Shown here piece by piece: positions 1-9,286 of a stretch of DNA of 64,000 nucleotides (its first letter is position 1; every line of letters begins with the position of its first letter). This DNA is from Pseudopithomyces maydicus. Lineage: Eukaryota > Ascomycota > Dothideomycetes > Pleosporales > Didymosphaeriaceae. The DNA lies in assembly GCA_026873275.1 (NCBI GenBank), contig JANTUC010000017.1, positions 1,116,001 to 1,180,000 on the forward strand, in the 5' to 3' direction. The position numbers were made by a program, and so were the translations under genes. A model generated the notes under the pieces. The model searched no databases, was not told where the DNA came from, and worked only from the letters and a program-made list of their open reading frames with translations.

Positions 1-697
1 ATGGCAGCATCGTGACTCGATTGTACTGCACAGGTGGACACGGTCTACACATGCAGTAGAGTCAACGAAATCGACATGTTCCAGCCATTTAGATTGGTTG
101 AAACACTTGAAATAGTCACATCTCTGCACATGACGCGGACGGGTCAAGTAGTTAGTACAATTACCCCAGTTAACACAGCTAATATAGTCAGTGCAGCTGA
201 TAAAGTCAAAGTGTTTGAAACAGTCTATATGGTCATACAGTCACAGAGTCAAGGTAGTCAACACAGTCAACAGGGTACATGTAGTCTACACAGTTGACGC
301 AATCCATACAGTTGTAACAAAGGGTTACAATCACCTTCCAATCATTACACAGAACTTGTTTATCAAAAACCGATGGATCATGATCGAAACATTTCCGTGT
401 GCACCGATCACTCTAATAACTAATATGTCATTTTCCAAATTGCATATACCTGGTTAAAGGTCTCACAGTTCTAAAACGTCAGTCAGCCGGCCGTGCCATA
501 CACGGGAGACTGAAACAGCAATAGTAATATGATGTAAAACCCCAGATGCGCAAGTACAAAGGAATGTTTATATGTATATAAAAAAACGCCGTAGCAGACG
601 CCTACGCAAGCTCAAGCTAGGTATCTACCAACCACATAAGAAACCAAAAACTAAATCTCTCTCTTTCTTTCCCTCGAATTTACAACGCACACCCCAT
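1..697. other. gene-free stretch with degenerate AGTCA-type repeats
   Basis: No convincing gene is seen. Bases 1-300 carry many scattered copies of short words such as AGTCA, GTCAA and ACAGT, which look like the remains of a short-unit repeat. Open frames here (34-297, 191-457) consist of translated repeat and have no protein-like character. The last part holds the 3' side of the minus-strand glucanosyltransferase gene. Confidence 0.5.
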
Positions 698-2135
698 CTA
701 CAGAATCAAAGCCGCCCCGAAAACCACGCTCGCAGCGACAAGGCCCAAGAACCGCACGGGTACCTCTGCGACCGACACGGCAGCTCCCTGCTCGGCACCA
801 CCCGTCGACGCAGCACCCGCACCCGCACTAGGCGTGCGCGTAGGCTGTCCAGATCCCGGCTCCGCAGTCTCCTTGCTGGGCTCGCCCATCCAGTGGCTGG
901 AATCAGTGCCGCCTAGACCCGGGCCCTCGCCTGCACCCTTGTTCATGAACTCCTTTGCGCCCTCGGGCATGGCAAGCAGCCTGGTGGTAGAGACCTCCCA
1001 GTCGTCGTCCGCCGGGGGGCACTTGCTGGCCTTGCCCTCCTCGGTGCGGGCACCGCCGTCACCCGAGGGGTCCTTCGCCTTGGCGTACGCATCCTTGAGC
1101 AACTTGAAGTCGTTGTTGGGCTGGATCTTGCCGTCCTTGATGTCGACGATGCCGAAGCCGTTGGGTTCGACGGTATATTCGTAGGCGAGGCCGCCGGAGT
1201 ACACACTCGACATCTTGGTGGAGAAGAGGGCTGCGACCTCGCCCCACTGGCGCTTGGGCTCCGTGCAACCGTGCTCGGACAGGAAGATGGGCCGCGGGAA
1301 GTCCTTGTAGGTTTCGACCTTGCGGTTCCAGCCGGCGCCCTCGAAGGTCTGGAGGCCGTCTAGCTTGTCGCACCAGGAGTAGTCGTTGAAGGCGAAGAAG
1401 TCGGCGCGCTCGTCGTCGGTGCCGCAGTCGAAGTAGAGGGCTTGCTGCTCGATGACCTCGGCGACGTCGGCGGCGGAGTAGCCGACGGGGATCTTGCGGG
1501 CGTGGCGGTTGGAGATGTACTGCTTCATGTCGCGGGTGACGGCCTTGATGTAGGGCGCGGCGTTGGTGTTGTTCTTGGCGTTGATGACTTCGTTGCCGGA
1601 GAAGAAGAGCAGGAGGTTGTTGTAGTCGGCGAACTGGTCGATGGTGGCGAAGACAGATTGGAGGTAGACATCATTGTAGGACTGGTGAAGGGTCGTCTCG
1701 TTTTCGCGGTTGAGCGAGTAGGCGGGGGTGTTAGCGTCAAGGGCGAGGTAGATGCCGGCATCGTCCAGGATCTTCATTCCCTCATCGTGGTTCTCGGAAT
1801 TGTCGATGGTGTAAATACGAATAGTGTTGATGCCGAGATCTTCAAAGTTCTTCACATCGCGACGCAGGCTCGTCAGGTCCAGAAGGGGGTCCTTGGCATC
1901 AGAGGCGCCACCTGGGGATGTTAGCTACAAAGGGTGGGCGGAACGAGCTCCAAGAGCGCGCACCTGGCTGGTAAGCGACACCGCGCATGTAGAAACGCTT
2001 ATCGCCAGCGTAGAAAGCATTGCCGCGAACTTCGACCGGGGGAAGCTTTCCCTTGCTCTGCTGTCGAGGGGTGACTCCAGCGAAAGCGGGCGCGATGGCA
2101 GCGCCGAGCGCACAAAGCGCGACGGATGACTTCAT
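698..2135 (-). CDS. GPI-anchored 1,3-beta-glucanosyltransferase (GH72, Gas/Gel family)
   Basis: Exons 2135-1964 and 1911-698 give 461 aa. The start is the ATG at 2135, followed by a signal peptide (MKSSVALCALGAAIAPAFA). GH72 enzymes cleave and re-join beta-1,3-glucan chains at the outer face of the plasma membrane, elongating wall glucan. The two catalytic glutamates are visible as SGNEV (E165) and LSEHG (E270), close to E161/E262 of yeast Gas1. The C-terminus is a Ser/Ala/Gly-rich linker followed by a hydrophobic tail ending AALIL, typical of GPI attachment. There is no Cys-rich CBM43 module, so it belongs to the shorter Gel1-like subset. The intron donor splits a glycine codon (QPG/G). G5 and G6 runs inside this gene are intact, unlike in several neighbours. 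Family assignment is firm; the exact paralogue is not. Confidence 0.93.
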
Positions 2136-3007
2136 GACGGAACAAACGAAAGATATTAAAAGTCTAAGAAACCAGATAATAACGAGTGACTGGTGAAAGT
2201 GGACAGAGGAACGGGGAGAGGTTGGAAGGGGAAATCGACACGGGGACAGATCGGGACATGGCGGATATTTGAACGTGCAGCAGCATGGGCAAAGCCTTGG
2301 ATTCCCGGGTCTTGCATGTGGAGCCGTTAAGAAATGCCAACCGGTCCTAGAACCTGGTGTTGTCGGCTTGCCAAGGGCACGGGGCGTTGGCGGCCGAAGC
2401 GCGTAGCGGAGCGGATCAGGGGCCAAGAGTTCCAAGAGCCTGTAGTGTGTCGTTGAGCGACGAGCGCGAATTGCGCCTAGCCCTTGGTAAGGGGCACCTC
2501 CTGGACATGTGCGTCAATTTTCTCGATTTCGGGCGAGGCTGTGTCGAAGGTGGGTTTCACAGTATCGCAGGCACTTTGCTTGTATCCAAGTTATGTCTCG
2601 CTGTGCACTTCCTGGGCAGGCCGCGGACAAATGTGGTGGTTAGGCGCAGGGCGGTACTTGGCGATTACGCGTGCATGCGTGTAAGACGGGCTCGAATGGG
2701 TCAATTGGAGCTGAGTGAGCGAGCTGTCACGCCCGGTTGATACCCCCGTACCTGTAAGCAAGTGCGGGATGGAGTTGGCGAAATGGGTGGTGGAGCTTCT
2801 GCCGGGTTGTCTCTGAGCCCACGGGACGGGTCCACAAGTGCCAAGACGTCACGTGCTTGTGATGGTATCATAGTCACGTGCTTTATTGTTCCCCAGGGCC
2901 CCAAGGCGAAGACACTCTGGGGTTCCCTGTTTCACAAGCGAAATATTTAAAATATATGGATGAACAGCCAATCTCATTTGATCTGTCTGAAAGTGGTGTA
3001 AGAGGTT
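2136..3007. other. intergenic: promoter of the glucanosyltransferase
   Basis: No gene is supported. The stretch lies upstream of the minus-strand GH72 gene and downstream of the minus-strand Cys-rich gene. Open frames here lack coding character. CACGTGC/GTCACGTG-type words occur near 2846-2880 (two TCACGTG copies), which are possible bHLH or bZIP sites, but nothing more can be said. Confidence 0.4.
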
Positions 3008-3670
3008 TCAACGTTGCAAACGCTTGAGCATCCGCTGTTTCAAAGATGGGGGAGGTGGTAACGAGAGTCCTTCAAACCACTTTCCAGCCCCCTCTCTGCA
3101 ATTCTCCTTCCCTGGGCGTACACAAGCCCATTTTGTTTGAAACTTAGGCGACGGATGAGGAACCTCCCCGCATAGTTCGTGTTTTGCTCCGCAGAAATCG
3201 CATTCACCTATCTTCAAATTGGCCACGAAAGAAGGCATGATGAACGCCCCCTTTCGTGCGTATCTGATCACTTCTTCAATACTGTGGAAATACTGGGCTT
3301 CGGGCTCACACCGCTCTTCTTTGGGTTCGTTCCCATCCACCTTGGGATTGTTCCGGGCGAATTGTATCACCCGGTGTTCATTTGCATTGATAAGATCCAC
3401 GAGAGCACGTTCTCCCATCTCGTAATGAATCTTGCAAAGTCGAGGTTTACCCTCAGCTCCGTCTAGATTAAGGAAGACTTTCGTCTCACAACGGCGTTGG
3501 CAGCCGTTGAGAAAACAAATGCCAGCTGCGTCGGCGATTTGGCAAGCGACAAAAATTGGCTCAGTATCGATTCGATGGCAGAAGGTGTCGAATGCTGATT
3601 TGTGTTCAGAAGAAATCTCAAGCCAAGGTCGATCCGTGGAGGCGTTCGTGTGGATTGAGTTTGATGCCAT
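3008..3670 (-). CDS. Cys-rich hypothetical protein, paralogue A
   Basis: A single exon of 220 aa with no family recognised. It is intracellular-looking, with no signal peptide. It carries spaced cysteine/histidine groups: GICFLNGCQRRC, then LCKIHYE, then CDFCGAKHELC, then ACV...ENC, which suggests several structural zinc sites. The same order of elements (GIC..C, C..H, E.Y.S.E followed by R.GA..M, C..CG..H..C, W.G near the end) is present in the plus-strand gene at 5048-5776, so the two are diverged paralogues in opposite orientation. The ATG lies inside copy 1 of a 41-bp tandem repeat (3642-3846), so the first residues are encoded by repeat sequence. The C-terminus is basic with a PPPP run. 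Function unknown. Confidence 0.7.
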   Translation of the reverse strand: MASNSIHTNASTDRPWLEISSEHKSAFDTFCHRIDTEPIFVACQIADAAGICFLNGCQRRCETKVFLNLDGAEGKPRLCKIHYEMGERALVDLINANEHRVIQFARNNPKVDGNEPKEERCEPEAQYFHSIEEVIRYARKGAFIMPSFVANLKIGECDFCGAKHELCGEVPHPSPKFQTKWACVRPGKENCREGAGKWFEGLSLPPPPSLKQRMLKRLQR

Positions 3671-3846
3671 CGTTTTACGAAAGCGCTCGTGTGAATGGGG
3701 TTCGATATTTTCGTTTCAGGAAGGCGCTCGTGTGGGTAAGATTTAGTGTTTTCGTTTCGGAAAGGCGTTCGTGTAGGTGAAGTTTGATGTGATCTTGTGG
3801 GGAAGACGTTCGTGTGGGTTAAATGTGATGGGAAAAGGTGAAAATC
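3642..3846. repeat. 41-bp degenerate tandem repeat, five copies
   Basis: Copies start at 3642, 3683, 3724, 3765 and 3806, an exact period of 41 bases. Each begins with a GCGYTCGTGTG-like core (ACGTTCGTGTG in the last). Copy 1 contains the start codon of the minus-strand Cys-rich gene and its first residues; copies 2-5 form its upstream region. Copies are diverged in the middle but keep their length. Confidence 0.9.
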
Positions 3847-3849
3847 TTG

Positions 3850-4850
3850 ATAAATGAGATTGATGGTGATGCTAGGAGCGTAGATGCATCATTCCTGGAA
3901 TTTATAGCTCTTTAGAAGCAATGAGTCAGTTGTTGTATTTACGCAGCTTTCTGCAAGTGTCACCGTTGTGCTGTAGCAATGACACTCCGTTACCGCAACA
4001 TGTGACAGTATTCTTGGAGTCATGGAACCTGAAAGGTACAATCATTCAATTTCTGACTCAAAACAACGAACAGTCATAATCAAGTTCTACACAGTCATAC
4101 ACAAGGAGTCAACCACTTAAGTATCGACTCTGACAACTGCTTGAGACCATAAACCACACTGAAGATGACGTGTCCTTCATAAAGTAAGTATATCAGTCGT
4201 ACATCTTGCTCTTCAACTGTACTTCTCCAGCACACATTCATCCGATATCAGTTCACTCAACTGTCTAAGTATCTTATCCCCCTATGTCATTTACACTACT
4301 CATTTACTAAACATCCCGTCAACCATACCTCACCGATATACACGGCAGCTTCTAGATATCAATCTCAGAACAAAGGTGCAGCATGTACTTCAAAGATGTC
4401 TTCATTCCATCAACCATCGGATCTAAGCTTTCCAATCCTCCCAACTATGTTCCCCCTAAACTAAGAGTCACGGACAATTTTCCATGACTCCAATGTCTAC
4501 GAAGCTTTGTCAGAACAACCGCTGAATCGGCCAACACATGGTCTTGTTGAACAGAGAGTCGCAGATAGCTCTTCATGACTCAAGTATCTACAATAACACG
4601 TCACATGAATCTACATCGAGAGAGTCATGAAAGCGCGCGAACAGTCACAAAGGTCCCCATCTATTGTCTATAAGAAGCCCAAATTTCCTTCCACACTTCC
4701 CACTGTCTATCAACAACCAACATTCAAATCCATTACACTTCTGAAATCTTTATTTCCCAACCACCCAAGCTTCAAGTTCCACTTCTTCAACCACTATCGA
4801 CAAATTGCCAGCCTCTCGAACCCTCTTCTTCCATCCTTATTTTGGGAAGA
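3850..4850. other. gene-free divergent region rich in GAGTCA/TGACTC words
   Basis: This lies between the two divergent Cys-rich paralogues. Perfect TGAGTCA/TGACTCA heptamers occur at 3922, 4054 and 4576, with further GAGTCA or ATGACTC words around 4013, 4107, 4465, 4486 and 4621. These match the Gcn4/AP-1 type bZIP consensus, though the words may instead be remains of an old short repeat. No open frame with protein character is present. Confidence 0.45.
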
Positions 4851-4851
4851 C

Positions 4852-5040
4852 CGAATCCTCGAATCCTCGAATCCTCGAATCCTCGAATCCCACCTCTCAG
4901 ATCAAATAATTGCTCTGCAAACACCGGATCCTCGAATCCCACCTGTCAAATCATTGCTCTGCAAACACCGAATCCTCAGATCACACTTCTCAAACCATTA
5001 TTTTACAAACACCAAATCTTCGAATCCCAGTCCTCGGAAC
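4852..5040. repeat. 8-bp and 44-bp tandem repeats upstream of paralogue B
   Basis: Bases 4852-4891 are about five copies of an 8-base unit (CGAATCCT). They run into a 44-base repeat whose CAAACACC core starts at 4918, 4962 and 5006, exactly 44 apart. Since 44 is not a multiple of three and the repeat ends just before the ATG at 5048, it is most likely 5' untranslated sequence or promoter. Confidence 0.88.
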
Positions 5041-5047
5041 CGTTATC

Positions 5048-5776
5048 ATGACACCAAAATTTCAAAAAGAATATAAGCAATCGGAGTTCGAGTTCAAGGC
5101 CGATCTAATCACACACACAGCATCCAAAAGAACGGAAGAGGAAGTCTTCATTGAAATGATGAAGGGCGAAAATCCAGAAGCCCTTCTTCAATTGATCCTG
5201 AGGAACTCGAATACAAATGTGCTCGATGCTGAGAAAGTCAAGAAAGGCGATACGTATGGCTTCATTGCCTACAAGGATCAGAAAGACGAGACAGGTATTT
5301 GTGCGGTAGTCGACTGCACTAATACCATTGATCGATCGCCCACGTTCCAGGAATGGAATAAGCCCATCCCCGAATACCATCCAATGAAGCTGTTCGACTT
5401 TTGCCAGGAACATGGCAAATATATCGGATACTACATCATCAAAGAAGCGGAAAGTCTCAGTATCGACGACCCGAATTCGCTTCTGGGATCGAAACATTTT
5501 TATGACCACCATCAACTACCGGAGATCTATCAGACGCTGGAACAATTTCTACACAGTGTTCGCTTTGGAGCGGACCTGATGGTTCATGGGCGTCATATGA
5601 GATGTGGTGGTTGCGGGTTCGATGATGAGGATCACCCAAAGGCGATTTGTATGCGAGTCGCCAAACGAGTCGACAAACTAGTCGACAGGAAATCAGTCAC
5701 TTTCTGGAAAGAGAGGTATGTGTGCTTGGATGAAGACCATTTCAAGAGAGCAATGGATTGGCGAGGTATCGACTAG
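5048..5776 (+). CDS. Cys-rich hypothetical protein, paralogue B
   Basis: A single exon of 242 aa; function unknown. The start at 5048 (MTPKFQ) is preferred over an upstream in-frame ATG at 4910, because the added N-terminus would be a translation of the 44-bp repeat. Cysteine groups are GICAVVDC, FDFCQEHG, RCGGCGFDDEDH..C and YVCLDEDH, suggesting zinc binding. It shares element order with the minus-strand gene at 3008-3670, its likely diverged paralogue, and both have a tandem repeat against the start codon. No signal peptide or membrane segment is seen. Charged residues (K/E/D) are common in the N-terminal 60 aa. Confidence 0.72.
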   Translation: MTPKFQKEYKQSEFEFKADLITHTASKRTEEEVFIEMMKGENPEALLQLILRNSNTNVLDAEKVKKGDTYGFIAYKDQKDETGICAVVDCTNTIDRSPTFQEWNKPIPEYHPMKLFDFCQEHGKYIGYYIIKEAESLSIDDPNSLLGSKHFYDHHQLPEIYQTLEQFLHSVRFGADLMVHGRHMRCGGCGFDDEDHPKAICMRVAKRVDKLVDRKSVTFWKERYVCLDEDHFKRAMDWRGID

Positions 5777-6452
5777 GAAGATTTATGCGGGGCCATGCCT
5801 GGATAATCTTTCCCAGCCATGTAATGGGGGCCTGGATTGCATTTATTTTAATGTATTCATAACCTTGTTGGAAATGAATATAATGAATGCATGTTGTTGT
5901 TCCCTCAAATGTATCCTGATTTGAATGGCACTCTGAATGTGTAACTGTGATACTGATGAAGGGGACAAGCTTAGGACGGCTGGAGTGTAGATCACCAATG
6001 AATTCTTTTAGAATAAAGATAGGTAAAACGAAGATCATCTCGAGAGCAAGGTCGATGCGAAGAGATGACTTTTAACAAGAGGTATTATTGAGAAGGGTGT
6101 ATGATTCATCCCGAAAAAACCGCAAGGTTCTTGATTTCTTTTTTGACGCACAGCGACAATGACGTTCAGCAACCCAAAACAAGTTGAAGGGTTCTGCTAA
6201 ATGACCGCCATCCGAGAAAAAGTTGAACCATCAGAGATTTTCATTGTACGCTGCACACGCGCACTGATCCTTCACACCCTCACCACCAGGACCAATTCCA
6301 TACAACCAACGCCACATGTGCAACGAAAATTCAGTATCCAACCAGAATCCAGATCGTTACAAAGAAAACGTTTCAATTCAACAGCTTACCAACTATATAC
6401 AACCGTCCGTCTCTTTCCCACCCATCCCTCCATCTACCTACTTACCTACCTA
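5777..6452. other. convergent intergenic region
   Basis: This separates the ends of a plus-strand and a minus-strand gene. It is AT-rich near 5840-6140 and pyrimidine-rich near 6410-6490. No coding frame with protein character is seen. Confidence 0.4.
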
Positions 6453-8495
6453 CTATCCCACGCACCTACCTCTTCCTCCCAACCATCCACCTGCCCCCCT
6501 CAAAAGCCCACCCCGCACTAGGTCCCGTCGCCTCCCCCCAACCTTCCAATACTTCGCCCTAACCGCCAAATTCTCCACACTAACCACATTCCCCTTCGCA
6601 TCCCTCTCGAACACAAACTCATCCAACGGCATACTCCCATACGTAACACCCGTGACCCCAACCCAAGCCCCGCAATCCGTGCTCCAAAGCTGCTGCCCCA
6701 CCGCCGGACCCCCCGTGTCCTCGAACACGGCCTTAAACGCCTGGCGACTCCCGCCCGAAGACGTCTTGCCGTCGAGAAGCGTGTAGTACAGCCTAGCTTC
6801 GGGCTTTTTAAGGAGGGCGGGAGGAGCCCCCGATTGCAGGACGAGTGCCATGGTGAGCATGTCGGTGCCGTTTGAGATCCAGGTGGAGATGCCGAGGCCA
6901 GGTTTATTGGGCGAGGTGGAGATTTGGATGGTGGAGTTTGTGACGTTGGCGTCGCGTTGGACGTAGGTGCCGCTGAAGGAGCGGTCTGCTTCGTCGCGGG
7001 CGACGGCGTCGTAGGCGGGGATGAGGGATTGGCCGAGGAGATCGGCGCCGTAGAAGTTGCTGAGGGGAGGGTTGCCTGCCATCATGATGGTGAAGCCGAG
7101 GTTGTAGTCTTTGAGGAGGGTAATGAAGGCCGTGTAGCGGCGGAAGGTACCGGCTTTGGTGTAGACGGATAGCGTGCGGTGGGGCTGGTTGACGCGGTCG
7201 AGCTGGATGCGACGGATTCCCCATGGGCTGCTGACGGATGCAAGGAAGTCTGATGCAAAAGTAACGGGGTTGAGCCAGCGGCGGGTGAGGGCGGGCTTGA
7301 TGATCTTGTTGGAGAGGATGGCCACGCCGAGTTTGGAAAGGTCGGTTGCGGATGCGTACATGTTACCGCCGCTGAGATATCAATCAGTATGCGTTGAAGG
7401 TTTTGTGTTCGGAGATAGACTCACGGCCCCGCTTGACCAAGACTGACACTCCAATATGTATCCTTGACAGTGCCTGGAATTACGCCATACTTCTCGGGCG
7501 GCGTGTCGTAGAATGTGCGATTAAGACCTAGCGGCTTGATGATACGGCTGTTCAGAATATCGGTGTAATTCTTTCCACTGATGTTCTCAAGTGCATAAGC
7601 AAGTAGCTGGTATGCTACATTGGAATACGTTGGGGTCTGCCATGGTGCGTATGAAGGGTACATGATATCAAGCCCCTTGAAAAATTCTATGCACATCAGT
7701 ATTTTGTGGATTCAGGAAATGCTGAAAAGACAGATCACTTACGTGCTCTCGTGCACAAAGGCCATGCACCACAAGGTGGTAATGACGAGTTGGAAAGTTC
7801 AGGCAGTCCAACCTGCCATGGCTTCGGTGCATCCTCAGTTTCAGTGATCTCTCCAAGGACCCCATCTAAGATTCACGTCAGTCTTACTACCCTCCAACAA
7901 GGTCATAAACATTGAAGGCCAACTTACAGTCACGACCAAGACCAGATACCTGACTCGCCAACGAACCAATGGTGATGTCATCCCAGTCCGTCTCCTTTAC
8001 TGGATCAAAGTCCGGCTGCGTAGAGCGCCCCGCATATTTCGCCAGCTCAGGAATAAATTTCGTAATCGGCGAATTCCAATAAATATCCCCCGCCTCCGCC
8101 AAGAAGGTCAGGACGGTGAACACCTTCGTCACACTGCCAAGCCGATACACCGTGTCCCCATCCACCTTCCGCACACCGGTAGTGTTCTTCGGCAAGTCCT
8201 TGGCCGTGCGGTGTCGCTCCCATAGGATCGGAGACCCGGGGTTACTCGAGAAGATCTGCAGCGAATAGGAGAACAGATCCACACCAGTGATATTAGTATC
8301 ATCAATGTACTGGAAGACATTGGTGATGTTCTGAATAGCCGCCTTCCAGATTGGGTGCGACTCAAGGTTGTAGGGAGCTGGGAATTCGGGGCCGATCAGT
8401 GGACAGTTGGGGGATGCCAGCGAGAGCGGCAGTTGGGCGAAGGGAATGGCGAGCGCGAGCAGCGCTGGGAGATGCCGACTGAACATGGCCCACAT
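6453..8495 (-). CDS. secreted beta-lactamase-like serine hydrolase (ARB_00930-like)
   Basis: Four exons: 8495-7928, 7865-7743, 7686-7425 and 7371-6453, giving 623 aa. Introns are 62, 56 and 53 bp. It starts at the ATG at 8495; an internal ATG at 8486 is an alternative. An N-terminal hydrophobic segment (residues about 8-28) is a signal peptide. The SxxK catalytic pair is S121/K124 in RLGSVTK, and the YxN motif is YSN in exon 3 (TYSNVAYQLL), both hallmarks of the beta-lactamase/penicillin-binding fold. PPCGAWPLCTRA in exon 2 is typical of this fungal secreted family. Such proteins act as esterases, amidases or transacylases; the substrate is unknown here. It lies next to the ABC exporter in the polyketide cluster, so a role on the product is possible but inferred. 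The last 30 aa are Gly/Arg-rich, and the exact stop is uncertain. A TATATA box lies near 8560. Confidence 0.85.
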
Positions 8496-9286
8496 GGTAT
8501 CCAAAGACCAGGGAAAGATGGGGCAGCGAGGTGACAGATGGAGCTCCTAAAGACTGCTGATATATAGTCGCAATTTCAACGGCGTGGGCTAAACAATTAG
8601 GATAATTTTAGCAGATGAAGGGAACTGCACGATTGCTCCTGGAAGCGATCACATTGATGTTGCTGATCGATAGTAGGAGGATGATAGTCCCGTGGGATGC
8701 TGTATGTTAGTTCTCTCCATCCGTAGTGGATGTAGCGCCATACTGCCCTATCCGTGACGTGACGCGTCGGGCTCCTGGGTATAAACATGGCCTAGACCTA
8801 GTCGACATGCGATTGAAATTGGACAAGATAACAAGAATTTGACGAGGGTGTTTATGCTAGACCCACGATAAGGATTGGCTAATTGGGGTGATCCACTCGC
8901 ACCCCTGTGCGATGCGGGGAGCGTTGTAGGCAATTGCTCTCGGTACCTGGCATTTTACCGAGGAGCCGCATCACAGGGCCCCGCATATGCATGCAGCCGT
9001 GCCAAAATGTGCCGGGGTATTGTAACCGCAAATTGGCCTGCTTGATGGTTGAAGATTGATATCAAAAGTTTTGTAAATTGGAGTTGCGGGCCATACAGCC
9101 GAGGAGGTAAGGGCGTTCGAAGATTCCATAGAGCACGTGAGAAGGCGTTCAACAGATAAACATACATTTCGGAAATCTTTGCATGTGATAGCGTTCCGAG
9201 TATCTTGGCAAATATCTTAGAAAACGTGATCGCAGATTACACGTGAGTAGAGAAGTTGTGGCCTGTGTACATTGTGGCACGAACCT
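8496..9286. other. intergenic between two minus-strand cluster genes
   Basis: This is the promoter of the beta-lactamase-like gene and the 3' region of the ABC transporter. No gene is supported. A TATATA element sits near 8560, about 65 bases upstream of the ATG at 8495. Confidence 0.4.

Noticed and set aside
4910..5047. N-terminal extension of paralogue B from an upstream ATG
   Set aside because: It would be a translation of the 44-bp tandem repeat, whose period is not a multiple of three.
9237..9286. Longer C-terminus of the ABC transporter
   Set aside because: A GT-AG intron at 9311-9359 gives a family-like MCQAQ ending with a stop at 9287; the longer tail is intron plus downstream sequence.
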